Assembly: GCA_002390205.1 (NCBI GenBank)
Contig: DGOV01000032.1
Coordinates: 22,869-49,854, forward strand
Length of the DNA: 26,986 bases
From: Proteobacteria bacterium UBA4457
Lineage (GTDB): Bacteria; Pseudomonadota; Gammaproteobacteria; Ga0077536
Direction of reading: 5' to 3'
In this document: piece by piece, positions 7,471-15,066 of the stretch
Numbering within the stretch: the first letter of the stretch is position 1
How the letters are laid out: every line of letters starts with the position of its first letter
Position numbers and translations under genes: made by a program
Notes under the pieces: generated by a model
Database searches by the model: none
What the model saw: the letters and a program-made list of their open reading frames with translations, nothing else
What the model was told of the DNA's origin: nothing

Positions 7471-8951
7471 TTTCGAGATCTCTGCGTATCAATTAATGCA
7501 GCGTAGCCCCCATCAATGTTTGTAGTATAGGATTGTATATCTTTTCGCATCACTACTAAGTGATCTTCAAACCATAAAGGGACATAAGGCAACTCTTCCA
7601 GCAAAAGAAATTGAAGCTTCTTATAGAGATTGCGTCGCAAATGTAAGTCACTTTCTTTCTCAGCCATTTCTATTAGCTCATCTGCTCGGATACTCTTGTA
7701 ATGGCCTCTATTTTTCCCCAAAGGAGGCACGGATTTACTGTGAAAAATCTGGCGATACATATCAGACGTTCGCAGCCCCACCCATGATAGCGAATAAGAT
7801 TGGAAGTCGCCTCGAGAAATCTCTCCCATCAGCGTACCGAAGTCTAAAATTTCAATTTTCATATCCACTCCAACAGATGCTAGTTGGCTTTGTATTACGT
7901 TTGCGACACGCTGCCTAAATTTGTTCGTGGATGTTTTATAATTCAAAATAATTGGTGTTGCTGTAGGGTTTATTTCTGCAATAATTTCTCGTGATAACGT
8001 AGGGTTATACGAAAACCCCGTCAAATTTTCTGCTCCCGCCCAATGACTAGGGGGAAATAGTGCCCATGCTTTTCTTGCAGATCCTTGAAAAAGAAATTTT
8101 AAAATCGCATCTCGATTAATTGCGTGCGCTAAGGCTTGACGAAATCTTGGGTCAGAAGTGATTCCATCTCTTAAATTAAACCCTAAATAAGAGAAAGTAT
8201 TACCCGCAACTCTTTTTCCATACAAATCCGAGCGCTGTAAAAGCGATGCATAAATATGGGGAGGAACATCTCCTTGCATAATATCTATCTCACCGGAGAT
8301 CAATCGTAAAGATCTAGCGTTGCTATCTTTAATTGCGATGAACTCAAATATATAACCGTCTTTTCTTCGACGCAATACTAATGGCTCATTTGTCGTCCAA
8401 CTTAAAACCTCGAATGGACCGGCACTTGCTGCAAAAATATTTTTTGGGGGAGGATTTTGAACGTATGCAGCTGGCAAAATACCGATCGACAAAGAATCAG
8501 GAAAAAAATGATCAGCTTCATTTAAAATAAAATCCACTGTTCGATCATCAAGTTCGATTATCTCTCTAATGTTTTTCAAACTACCTATGTGGGGAGACAG
8601 AATTTTAGGATCTAGAATAGATTTGTAAGTAGCGTGAACATCAGATGCCACTACCTTATTCCCATTGTTAAAGTATGCGCCCTCATTTATTGTAAAACGA
8701 TAATGTAGTGGCGCTAATTTATCCCACTCTGCTAAATCAGGAACCACCATCTGACTCTCTTCGAACCGAACTAAAGAGCGATGTACCAAATTCTGCAGCC
8801 TCGCTGACACTGCATCAACCGAGAATCTAGGGTCAAGAGAACTCGGCGCTGTAGGGATACCAAAGCGAATTCTATTTCGCTCAGTTTCTGCATGGACTTG
8901 AAGGCATTGAACTATTAATAAAGCTAATATAAATCTAAGGTATAAATACAT
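7467..8951 (-). CDS. Periplasmic peptide-binding protein of ABC transporter (SBP family 5)
   Basis: This 494-residue extracellular solute-binding protein belongs to the DppA/OppA/MppA family. A signal peptide is visible (hydrophobic residues 3-17, probable cleavage after Val-His-Ala21). There is no lipobox, so the protein should be soluble in the periplasm. Family features include GIPTAPSSLDPRFSVDAVSARLQ near the mature N-terminus, VVASDVHATYKSILDP, the DPRFRQALAHAINRDAIL segment typical of domain II, and LPYVPLWFEDHLVV near the end. It starts 5 bases after the rlmD stop and overlaps the YkuD gene by 4 bases. Together with the permeases and NagZ it probably captures murein peptides, but the ligand cannot be proved from sequence. 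Confidence 0.9.
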   Translation of the reverse strand: MYLYLRFILALLIVQCLQVHAETERNRIRFGIPTAPSSLDPRFSVDAVSARLQNLVHRSLVRFEESQMVVPDLAEWDKLAPLHYRFTINEGAYFNNGNKVVASDVHATYKSILDPKILSPHIGSLKNIREIIELDDRTVDFILNEADHFFPDSLSIGILPAAYVQNPPPKNIFAASAGPFEVLSWTTNEPLVLRRRKDGYIFEFIAIKDSNARSLRLISGEIDIMQGDVPPHIYASLLQRSDLYGKRVAGNTFSYLGFNLRDGITSDPRFRQALAHAINRDAILKFLFQGSARKAWALFPPSHWAGAENLTGFSYNPTLSREIIAEINPTATPIILNYKTSTNKFRQRVANVIQSQLASVGVDMKIEILDFGTLMGEISRGDFQSYSLSWVGLRTSDMYRQIFHSKSVPPLGKNRGHYKSIRADELIEMAEKESDLHLRRNLYKKLQFLLLEELPYVPLWFEDHLVVMRKDIQSYTTNIDGGYAALIDTQRSRK

Positions 8952-8956
8952 AGGAC

Positions 8957-10255
8957 TTATATCCCTTTTTTAAACACACCAACGAGTTCAACATGAGCTG
9001 TCTGAGGAAACATATCAAAAACACGTGTGCTGATAAGTGTATATTTATGTCTACCGCACAATACTTTAGCATCCCTAGCAAATGTAGAGGGGCTGCAAGA
9101 AACATAGACGATATGATTAATTTTTTCAAAATCACAATTAGTCACGAAATCCAATGCACCTAGGCGCGGAGGATCTAGTAGAATTTTTTCGCAATCTGCA
9201 ACGCGCGCCAATAAGAATTCGCTACATTTAAAAAGGTCCCCTCGCAAAAATTCGCAATTCAGAATCGCATTTAAATCAGCATTTGCACGCCCTTGTGCAA
9301 GTAGATCTCTGTCGGACTCAACGCCTACGACTGAACCAGCCAACTGCGCTAGAGGTAAACTGAAATTACCCATACCACAAAATAAGTCAGCAATAGTTTC
9401 GTTTTTTGATGGCGCCAAGACCTCTAAAACATGAGCCACTAACGCTGTGTTTATTTCATGGTTCGTTTGCAAGAAACCACCAGGAGACATCTCAAAATAT
9501 AGTTTATTAATATAGTAGCCATGAACCACGTTTGAGCTTCCTAAAGACTCAATCGTCTTGCCAGATTTACGACAGACACTAACTTTATGTGCATTGGAAA
9601 AATCACTTAACTTTATTCGATCTGAAGCATTGAATTTGGGTTCAATAAATAGGGTTACAGTCACATTGTCTTCTGTCGAAAGCAACTCTACTTCAGATAC
9701 ACTGTTTTTAAAGTCTAACCCTTGAATAAGATCAGTTAAATGAGGCAATAGATCTGATAATGAAGGTTCAAGGATGTCGCATTTTAAGCAATGGACAACA
9801 GTTCTACTGCCCTTCTCACGAAAGCCCAACGTCAGTCCGTGTTCAAGAGAGGTGGAAACTGCAATTCTAGCATTCCGGCGATATCGCCATGGGAGACTAG
9901 TGACCGCCTCCAGCTCATATTCTGCAGTTAAATCTGATTGACGAGCCAATATTTCGGCCAATACATCTCGCTTATATTTTAATTGATAAGAGTCTTGAAT
10001 ATGCTGTAAATCGCAACCACCGCATGTCCCAAAATATTCACACTTTGGAGTAACGCGAAGATGACTTTCCCTACTTAATACACTAATAGCTTTTGCTTCA
10101 TCAAAGCTACGATGCGTGCAAACAATCTCCGCCTCTACCATTTCTCCGGGCAGCGCATTAGACACAAATACGGTTTTTCCTTTTAACCGAGCCACGCCAC
10201 GCCCATCGTGAGCAAAGTTTTGGATAGTTAGCGTATCGCGCTCATTGTTTTTCAT
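8957..10255 (-). CDS. rlmD: 23S rRNA (uracil(1939)-C(5))-methyltransferase RlmD
   Basis: RlmD (RumA) methylates U1939 of 23S rRNA using S-adenosylmethionine. The 432-residue protein has an N-terminal TRAM RNA-binding domain (about 5-60) and iron-sulfur ligands Cys72, Cys78 and Cys81 (CEYFGTCGGC) plus Cys159. The SAM site is DLFCGMGNFSLPL (290-302), followed by DPPR (361-364) and the catalytic Cys387 in VYVSCSPSTFARD. The frame is open a further 198 bases upstream, but that part overlaps the exonuclease gene and reads as unrelated residues. The ATG at 10255 begins the conserved region and lies 28 bases after the upstream stop. No clear ribosome site precedes it. Length and ligands match RlmD rather than RlmC or TrmA. 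Confidence 0.93.
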   Translation of the reverse strand: MKNNERDTLTIQNFAHDGRGVARLKGKTVFVSNALPGEMVEAEIVCTHRSFDEAKAISVLSRESHLRVTPKCEYFGTCGGCDLQHIQDSYQLKYKRDVLAEILARQSDLTAEYELEAVTSLPWRYRRNARIAVSTSLEHGLTLGFREKGSRTVVHCLKCDILEPSLSDLLPHLTDLIQGLDFKNSVSEVELLSTEDNVTVTLFIEPKFNASDRIKLSDFSNAHKVSVCRKSGKTIESLGSSNVVHGYYINKLYFEMSPGGFLQTNHEINTALVAHVLEVLAPSKNETIADLFCGMGNFSLPLAQLAGSVVGVESDRDLLAQGRANADLNAILNCEFLRGDLFKCSEFLLARVADCEKILLDPPRLGALDFVTNCDFEKINHIVYVSCSPSTFARDAKVLCGRHKYTLISTRVFDMFPQTAHVELVGVFKKGI

Positions 10256-10283
10256 AGGGAATAAAGGGGCCCACAACAGACAA

Positions 10284-11078
10284 TCAAAATAACGCCATAG
10301 CTGACCATAGAGCCAACAGTTCAGACGCATGAGGCTGATTACTGGAGGCGAGACAGTCCCTAGTTCGTTCCATCTCAATATTAATGTCAATCTGGCCAGC
10401 CATAGATTGGTAATTAAGGTAAACGAACCAGAGTTTAAGTACGTCCACTTCATTCTTTTTTCGAATGATTTCTGTGCCGCCAGTTAGATATACTTCGAAC
10501 ATCTTTCTACTATTCATATCTAGTGTGTTAGGGAAACCTAGCAAACTAGCAACTTCTGAAAGAGGAGAATACGGCGCGTCTTTAGAGCCACCTAGCTGAT
10601 TCATAAGATCTGTATGCATGGCAGTTGTATCTTCTTGACAGCAATTTTCCTCCATATTTACGTATCTACTCTCACTATTCCAATAATTTGGCGCAGAAAC
10701 TTTATTAATAAGAGCCCTATAATGCAAAACGGGCAAGTCAAATACCGCACCGTTCCATGAAATCAGCGCCGGACCATGGGCCTCTATATATCCATAAAAT
10801 TCCCGAAGCAATCTGCCTTCAGCAGAATCAATTTCAGGGAGATTTCCTTCTCCCAACGACCAGATTTTAATGCTTTCATCCACTCTATAAATCGCCGAAA
10901 TAGACACTACTTTTTGAAAGTGCTGACGCAAGGAGTTACTTATACTGTTAGTCTCCTGCCGTCTTTTACTATGCATGACGGCACCAGCTTCTTTATCTCC
11001 TAAATCGCCTAGATTCCAAAATTTACGCCCTGCATCGAGATCTGGAACGGTTTTTATCTGAAAAGCAAATACATTCAT
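10284..11078 (-). CDS. PolB-like 3'-5' exonuclease family protein with degenerate catalytic motif I
   Basis: This 264-residue protein resembles the predicted 3'-5' exonucleases related to the PolB exonuclease domain. It carries the family segments SWNGAVFDLPVLHYRAL (107-123), HTDLMNQLGG (155-164) and PLSEVASLLGFP (172-183), and a C-terminal VDVLKLWFVYLNYQSM. Motif I, normally DIETVPD, reads QIKTVPD (Gln7, Lys9), so both acidic residues that bind catalytic metal are lost. The usual Tyr of the late YCETD-like motif is Lys208 here, while Asp114, Asp157 and Asp212 remain. The frame is otherwise intact. It may be a pseudo-nuclease or the start of gene decay. The ATG at 11078 starts the conserved region; the SD lies far upstream, across a hairpin. 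Confidence 0.8.
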   Translation of the reverse strand: MNVFAFQIKTVPDLDAGRKFWNLGDLGDKEAGAVMHSKRRQETNSISNSLRQHFQKVVSISAIYRVDESIKIWSLGEGNLPEIDSAEGRLLREFYGYIEAHGPALISWNGAVFDLPVLHYRALINKVSAPNYWNSESRYVNMEENCCQEDTTAMHTDLMNQLGGSKDAPYSPLSEVASLLGFPNTLDMNSRKMFEVYLTGGTEIIRKKNEVDVLKLWFVYLNYQSMAGQIDINIEMERTRDCLASSNQPHASELLALWSAMALF

Positions 11079-11123
11079 TACGTTTTTTTCAAAATACGTT
11101 CCTGAAAACGTACTTACCTCCTT
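11079..11123 (-). promoter_or_regulatory. Strong SD separated from ATG by a hairpin
   Basis: A perfect AAGGAGG (11117-11123) lies 38 bases before the ATG of the exonuclease homologue, too far for normal initiation. Between them is a perfect 8-base inverted repeat, TACGTTTT (11105-11112) and AAAACGTA (11079-11086), with an 18-base loop. The stem begins 4 bases after the SD and ends directly against the ATG. Folding would place the SD next to the start codon. The repeat is visible; the function is inferred. Confidence 0.45.
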
Positions 11124-11189
11124 CAATCAAAAATAACACATGTGATATTTGCACTAGACACTTCTGGTATTGATCACATGCTACTACCG

Positions 11190-11220
11190 CTTATAACCTT
11201 TAAAATCGGAAATCTGACAA
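11190..11220 (-). promoter_or_regulatory. Candidate sigma-70 promoter for the exonuclease-rlmD run
   Basis: Reading the minus strand, TTGTCA (11215-11220, 5 of 6 to consensus) is followed after 19 bases by TATAAG (11190-11195, 5 of 6). The 19-base spacing is long. It lies between the PagL-like gene and the exonuclease homologue, just where a promoter for the long downstream minus-strand run would be expected. An 8-base inverted repeat, CATGTGAT/ATCACATG (11139-11146 and 11173-11180), follows in the presumed 5' leader. Confidence 0.35.
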
Positions 11221-11311
11221 GATTGGTGATTACCAACACAGCTCTCTAAGGTCTACCGTTCAATAGCTTACATTTTACCAACACGCAGTAAGCAGGAACA
11301 CGAGAGCGGGC

Positions 11312-11878
11312 TCAAAAATGGTAGCCTAATTGAATGACATGAAAATTAAGTCCGGGGTTTTCATCGCCTAAACCGGCATTTGATAAGTGCTGAAACCGAT
11401 AAGCAACTTCATATGCTCCTTTCGCACCGAAACGAGCACCCGCACCAACATGAGTCCCGAAAGAAAACGGAATATCTATATCTTTATTGCCAATTCCTGT
11501 CTCAGTATGAACATGCGCGCCTGTCCCGAACTCTACGAAAGGGGCGACACTCTCTCCAAGCTTCCGCTGGTAGCGGAAAATAGGCGTTACCGAAAAATCT
11601 ACGAGACTGTCCTTGCCTTCAGTGCCCTTATCGCCGTCCCAATAAGTAAGCCCAAATTCGAAATAGGTACCCAAATACCAATCTCCAGCCGCAAACCATT
11701 TTTTATCCGACTCCACACGAAATGCCCCACCAAACCGATCAGCATTCTCGTCACCTTCTATCGTCCCGAGCTCTAAAGCTACCGAGTTTGCAAAAGCAGT
11801 ATTAGCTCCGGCAAACAAAAGTGTTATATAGAAAATGTTTTGAATTAATTTTGAGGCACGCATATCAGGAAATTTCAT
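11312..11878 (-). CDS. PagL-like lipid A 3-O-deacylase / acyloxyacyl hydrolase family outer-membrane protein
   Basis: This 188-residue outer-membrane beta-barrel has a signal peptide (hydrophobic 12-25, cleavage after AFA30). Its C-terminal half matches the PagL lipid A deacylase family: FVEFGTGAHVH, FGTHVGAGARFG and YRFQHLSNAGLGDENPGLNFH, ending in Phe188, the terminal aromatic typical of proteins assembled by BAM. His164 and Ser166 correspond to the His/Ser pair of the PagL active site. The third residue is less clear: Asn178 sits at the spacing where P. aeruginosa PagL has Glu, and Glu173 is nearby. PagL trims the 3-O acyl chain of lipid A. An AGGAG site lies 6 bases before the ATG. It is probably transcribed alone. 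Confidence 0.82.
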   Translation of the reverse strand: MKFPDMRASKLIQNIFYITLLFAGANTAFANSVALELGTIEGDENADRFGGAFRVESDKKWFAAGDWYLGTYFEFGLTYWDGDKGTEGKDSLVDFSVTPIFRYQRKLGESVAPFVEFGTGAHVHTETGIGNKDIDIPFSFGTHVGAGARFGAKGAYEVAYRFQHLSNAGLGDENPGLNFHVIQLGYHF

Positions 11879-11959
11879 CCGGAACTCCTAGAAAAAACAG
11901 TATTTACAGTTGATGATAAAGGTAAAGGTTTAAGCCTCTGCACACAAGTCCACATTAAA

Positions 11960-12424
11960 TTACATAGTCAGATTTAAAACGTGAGCATCCTCGCGCCCAT
12001 TAAGGGCAGGGTAATACTTGAGTCTCTCACCGACTTTGGAAAAACCTATCTGAGAATACAGATCAATAGCTGCGAGATTAGACGGACGAACTTCCAAATA
12101 CACACTGCTTACATTATGAGTTTTAACTATTTCCAGTAACTTGGTAATCAACAGCTTACCAAAACCCTTCCTTCGATAGCTCGCATCAACACATACATTT
12201 AAAATATGTGCTTCTCCTGCCCCGAAAGATATTATCCCATACGCTGCCAAAACCCCTCCAACATGAGCGACGTTACATAAATAGCCGGCTTTCATACAGT
12301 CCAAGAAAATTTTTTCCGACCAAGGGAAATCGTAAGAACGCACTTCTATATCAATTACTTCAAGCACATCTTCTATTCGCATAGAACGCTGAATAAGCAT
12401 TTCTAGCGGCAAAGGGCTAATCAT
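11960..12424 (-). CDS. rimI: Ribosomal protein S18-alanine N-acetyltransferase RimI
   Basis: RimI is a GNAT enzyme that acetylates the N-terminal alanine of ribosomal protein S18. The 154-residue protein shows the acetyl-CoA loop RRKGFGK (84-90). It also has the LEVRPSN segment, with Glu111 at the position of the E. coli catalytic base, Tyr123 in DLYSQIGF at the position of the proton donor, and the C-terminal LKYYP..NGREDAHVL pattern typical of RimI. It overlaps the upstream HolD-like gene by 4 bases (ATGA), the same holD-rimI coupling seen in E. coli. Confidence 0.92.
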   Translation of the reverse strand: MISPLPLEMLIQRSMRIEDVLEVIDIEVRSYDFPWSEKIFLDCMKAGYLCNVAHVGGVLAAYGIISFGAGEAHILNVCVDASYRRKGFGKLLITKLLEIVKTHNVSSVYLEVRPSNLAAIDLYSQIGFSKVGERLKYYPALNGREDAHVLNLTM

Positions 12425-12954
12425 TTAGTCTCGACTTTCTCGAACCTATTTTGCAACTTACTCAACGTTTGCCAAACTTCTCGTTTTCGAACTGGATTTT
12501 CAAGTAGCTCAAGCAACGACTCTATAGAATAAAAGCTAAGATCATAATCACCTGAATTCAGAACACTTGGAGATTTTTTTTTCTCATTAGCATTGGTTAT
12601 TAGGTGGTGTATTTTAAAGCCTGATAATAATAGAAAATCTGGAGTATGATATTTCAATATATCTTCAAGCGAAGCCTCCTCCTCAATTATATCTTTTGGG
12701 TTTTCACGTGCTAGTAAATCGTCTTTGAGAGAGCATCTAGATAAACCAACTGCCAGCATCATATTGTCCAAAAGAAGCGCAACACTAACTCCTGCAGCTT
12801 CATTTCCAACTTTAAGCACAACACAACAGGTCCGCTTGTTACTATGATCTGAAAAGAAATGGTGTTGAAACTTAGGAACTTCGATAATTCGCGGGCTCCA
12901 AACATCAATCCCCATTTCTGATAAATGAGCGATTCCGGAGCTTGAAGAGCTCAT
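12421..12954 (-). CDS. holD: HolD-like DNA polymerase III psi subunit (probable)
   Basis: This 177-residue protein sits where holD lies in many gammaproteobacteria, directly upstream of rimI and overlapping it by 4 bases. HolD (psi) bridges the clamp loader and chi-SSB. The N-terminus reads LSEMGIDVWSPR, which fits the short conserved tau-binding peptide at the psi N-terminus. The C-terminus (ENPVRKREVWQTLSKL) resembles the final helix of psi (RAALWQQ in E. coli). The middle is poorly conserved, as usual for this family, and it is longer than E. coli HolD (137). The assignment rests on position plus the two termini. A good TGGAGGAA site precedes the ATG. Confidence 0.6.
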   Translation of the reverse strand: MSSSSSGIAHLSEMGIDVWSPRIIEVPKFQHHFFSDHSNKRTCCVVLKVGNEAAGVSVALLLDNMMLAVGLSRCSLKDDLLARENPKDIIEEEASLEDILKYHTPDFLLLSGFKIHHLITNANEKKKSPSVLNSGDYDLSFYSIESLLELLENPVRKREVWQTLSKLQNRFEKVETK

Positions 12955-12972
12955 CGTTTCCTCCAGATACTC

Positions 12973-13032
12973 TCAAAGCTCGGCGTTTTCATAATCTGTC
13001 CAGATGGCCATATCCTCATGAGAACTCCACAT
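12973..13032 (-). CDS. Possible 19-residue small protein coupled to pssA
   Basis: A 19-codon frame, MWSSHEDMAIWTDYENAEL, starts with an ATG that overlaps the pssA stop (TGATG). A GGAG lies 4 bases before it, inside the end of pssA. It ends 18 bases before the HolD-like gene, whose own SD lies in that gap. The peptide is acidic with two tryptophans. I do not recognise it. It could be a real small protein, a coupling device carrying ribosomes into the next gene, or chance. Confidence 0.3.
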   Translation of the reverse strand: MWSSHEDMAIWTDYENAEL

Positions 13033-13841
13033 CAGTCTCCATCAAGATGCCGCGCAGTCGAGCTCTGGTCTCCTTTAAACCATATTCTCTTCAATCTAAC
13101 CCCTAACGGAGATAATGCATAACCACCAAAAAGAATTAGAAGGACACTGGCTGGCTCTAGTGAAACCAAAACAAACACCATAACAACGGCTAGTACTGCC
13201 ACGAATGGAACTTTTCCACGCAAGTCAAAATCTTTAAAGCTGTAGTACATCAGGTTACTTACCATAAGCAAGGCAACGCATAAGGTAATCATCATGACTA
13301 GAAACGCAAACCCATGGAGGCTGAGAAAACTGAAACTCTGACCAACCCATACCGTAGCAGCCACTACGGCAGCAGCAGCAGGGCTAGGCAACCCTTGAAA
13401 AAAAGTACTATCAGTGTCGGAGCTTTGTGAATTAAATCGGGCTAACCTCAAGGCAGCGGCAGCGGTATAAACAAAGGCTGCTAGCCATCCGAATTTCCCT
13501 AACTGAAACAAAGACCACTCATAAATGATGATGCTTGGCGCCAAACCAAAAGACACAACATCTGCCAAGCTGTCGTATTGAGCCCCAAAGTCGCTTTGTG
13601 TATTAGTTAAGCGTGCTATACGCCCGTCTATCCCGTCTAGCACCATGGCGATGAAGACGGCAATCGCCGCTGCTTCAAAACGGTCGTTGATAGCGGCGAC
13701 TATACTATAATACCCAGCAAACAAAGCTCCGGTAGTAAATAAATTCGGGAGCAGGTAAATTCCTGTGCGCTTCTTCGCGACTTCGGTCGTCCTTACTGTG
13801 TCTGGCTTTCTACCAAGTAATCGCATCGGCGTTTTCACCAT
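13032..13841 (-). CDS. pssA: CDP-diacylglycerol--serine O-phosphatidyltransferase
   Basis: PssA makes phosphatidylserine, precursor of phosphatidylethanolamine, from CDP-diacylglycerol and serine at the inner membrane. The 269-residue protein contains the full CDP-alcohol phosphotransferase signature with Asp72, Gly73, Ala76, Arg77, Gly86, Asp90 and Asp94 (DGRIARLTNTQSDFG followed by AQYDSLAD). Several hydrophobic helices follow along the protein, near residues 110-130, 150-195 and 205-245. This is the integral-membrane type found in Pseudomonas and Bacillus, not the peripheral E. coli enzyme. It lies 155 bases after ilvC on the same strand, the Pseudomonas arrangement (ilvI-ilvH-ilvC-pssA). 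A CTAAGGG ribosome site precedes the ATG. Confidence 0.93.
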   Translation of the reverse strand: MVKTPMRLLGRKPDTVRTTEVAKKRTGIYLLPNLFTTGALFAGYYSIVAAINDRFEAAAIAVFIAMVLDGIDGRIARLTNTQSDFGAQYDSLADVVSFGLAPSIIIYEWSLFQLGKFGWLAAFVYTAAAALRLARFNSQSSDTDSTFFQGLPSPAAAAVVAATVWVGQSFSFLSLHGFAFLVMMITLCVALLMVSNLMYYSFKDFDLRGKVPFVAVLAVVMVFVLVSLEPASVLLILFGGYALSPLGVRLKRIWFKGDQSSTARHLDGD

Positions 13842-13996
13842 ACCCTTAGCTACAATCTTAACTGAAAATCATCAACGAAGTTCAGAACACGCCTCGCCAA
13901 AAAAAGACCTCAATTGGCTATCACAATACAACGATTTGCCTTAATGCGATACCAGTCCTACCCAAGTAACCCACGAATTAGACGTCATTGAAGACT

Positions 13997-15019
13997 CTAG
14001 TTCTTGTCTTTATCGACAAGCTTGTTGTTTCCAATCCAGGGCATCATGCTTCGAAGTTTAGAGCCAACTTCCTCTATTTGGTGCTCTTGTGATATCCGTC
14101 TCTTCGCTTTTAGAACGGATACCCCTGTCTTATTTTCTCCAATCCATTCTCTTGCAAATTCACCATTTTGAATCTCAGAAAGAATTTTTTTCATCTCCAC
14201 TTTGGTTGTGTCGTTGACTATTCTAGGGCCACGCGTGAAGTCTCCATACTCGGCGGTATTTGAGATCGAGTAGCGCATATTGGCAATACCACCTTCATAA
14301 ATCAAATCCACGATCAATTTAACCTCATGCAGACACTCAAAATAAGCCATTTCAGGTGCGTACCCCGCTTCCACGAGAGTCTCAAAGCCAGCTTGAATTA
14401 GTGCCGTCACGCCCCCACACAAAACGGCCTGCTCTCCAAATAAATCCGTTTCAGTTTCTTCTTGGAAACTGGTTTCTATTACACCTGCACGCGCACCACC
14501 ATTAGCCGATGCATACGAAAGCGCAATATTTTTTGCACCACCTGAGGCATCCTGATGTATAGCGATCAAACTCGGAACTCCCCCTCCTTCAACATAGGTT
14601 GAACGGACGAGATGACCCGGTCCTTTTGGAGCTATCATAATGACATCTAAATCAACGCGTGGAGCTATTTGCCCAAAGTGAATATTGAACCCATGAGCAA
14701 ATGCTAAAGTAGCGCCAAGCTTTATGTTCGGCTCAATATCAGTCGCATACAAATCTGACTGTGTTTCATCTGGAGCTAAAATCATTACCACATCAGCATT
14801 TTTCGTGGCTTGGGCGATAGACGAAACTGATAAACCTGACTCAGTCGCTTTGTCCCAAGACGAAGAACCCTTTCTCAACCCGACCGTGACAGACACTCCT
14901 GAATCTTTGAGATTGTTAGCATGAGCGTGTCCCTGGGAACCATAGCCAATTATAGCAACCTTCTTTGCTTGAATAAGAGAAAGATCTGCGTCCTTGTCAT
15001 AGTAGATACTTAGTGCCAT
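13997..15019 (-). CDS. ilvC: Ketol-acid reductoisomerase (NADP+)
   Basis: IlvC converts acetolactate and acetohydroxybutyrate to the dihydroxy acids of valine/leucine and isoleucine synthesis using NADPH and Mg2+. The 340-residue length marks it as class I. The Rossmann loop is IGYGSQGHAHANNL (24-37), and GLRKGSSSW (47-55) supplies the Arg/Ser residues that prefer NADPH. Metal ligands fall in DLFGEQAVLCGG and in the later glutamates around ECLHEVKLIVDL. The C-terminal domain has the expected GDFTRGPRI segment. A GGGAAAAG site precedes the ATG at 15019. It lies 47 bases after ilvH, so it is co-transcribed with ilvI and ilvH. Confidence 0.97.
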   Translation of the reverse strand: MALSIYYDKDADLSLIQAKKVAIIGYGSQGHAHANNLKDSGVSVTVGLRKGSSSWDKATESGLSVSSIAQATKNADVVMILAPDETQSDLYATDIEPNIKLGATLAFAHGFNIHFGQIAPRVDLDVIMIAPKGPGHLVRSTYVEGGGVPSLIAIHQDASGGAKNIALSYASANGGARAGVIETSFQEETETDLFGEQAVLCGGVTALIQAGFETLVEAGYAPEMAYFECLHEVKLIVDLIYEGGIANMRYSISNTAEYGDFTRGPRIVNDTTKVEMKKILSEIQNGEFAREWIGENKTGVSVLKAKRRISQEHQIEEVGSKLRSMMPWIGNNKLVDKDKN

Positions 15020-15066
15020 TTTGCTTTTCCCATTATCTATTTGGTCAATTTATATATTGTATTAAA

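Noticed and set aside
10256..10453. Upstream extension of the rlmD frame by 66 residues
   Set aside because: It lies over the end of the exonuclease homologue and lacks family similarity; the TRAM domain starts just after the ATG at 10255.
11137..11180. TGTGAT...ATCACA sequence as a CRP-type operator
   Set aside because: The half-sites are about 26 bases apart rather than 6, so this is better described as a loose inverted repeat in the leader.
11387..11776. Plus-strand 129-codon frame opposite the PagL-like gene
   Set aside because: It is the antisense of a well-supported gene with signal peptide, motif and SD, and encodes no recognisable protein.
11312..11878. PagL-like protein as an inactive member because Glu is not at the expected triad spacing
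   Set aside because: I could not align reliably by eye; Glu173 lies close and Asn at that spot may be common in the family, so no claim of inactivity is made.
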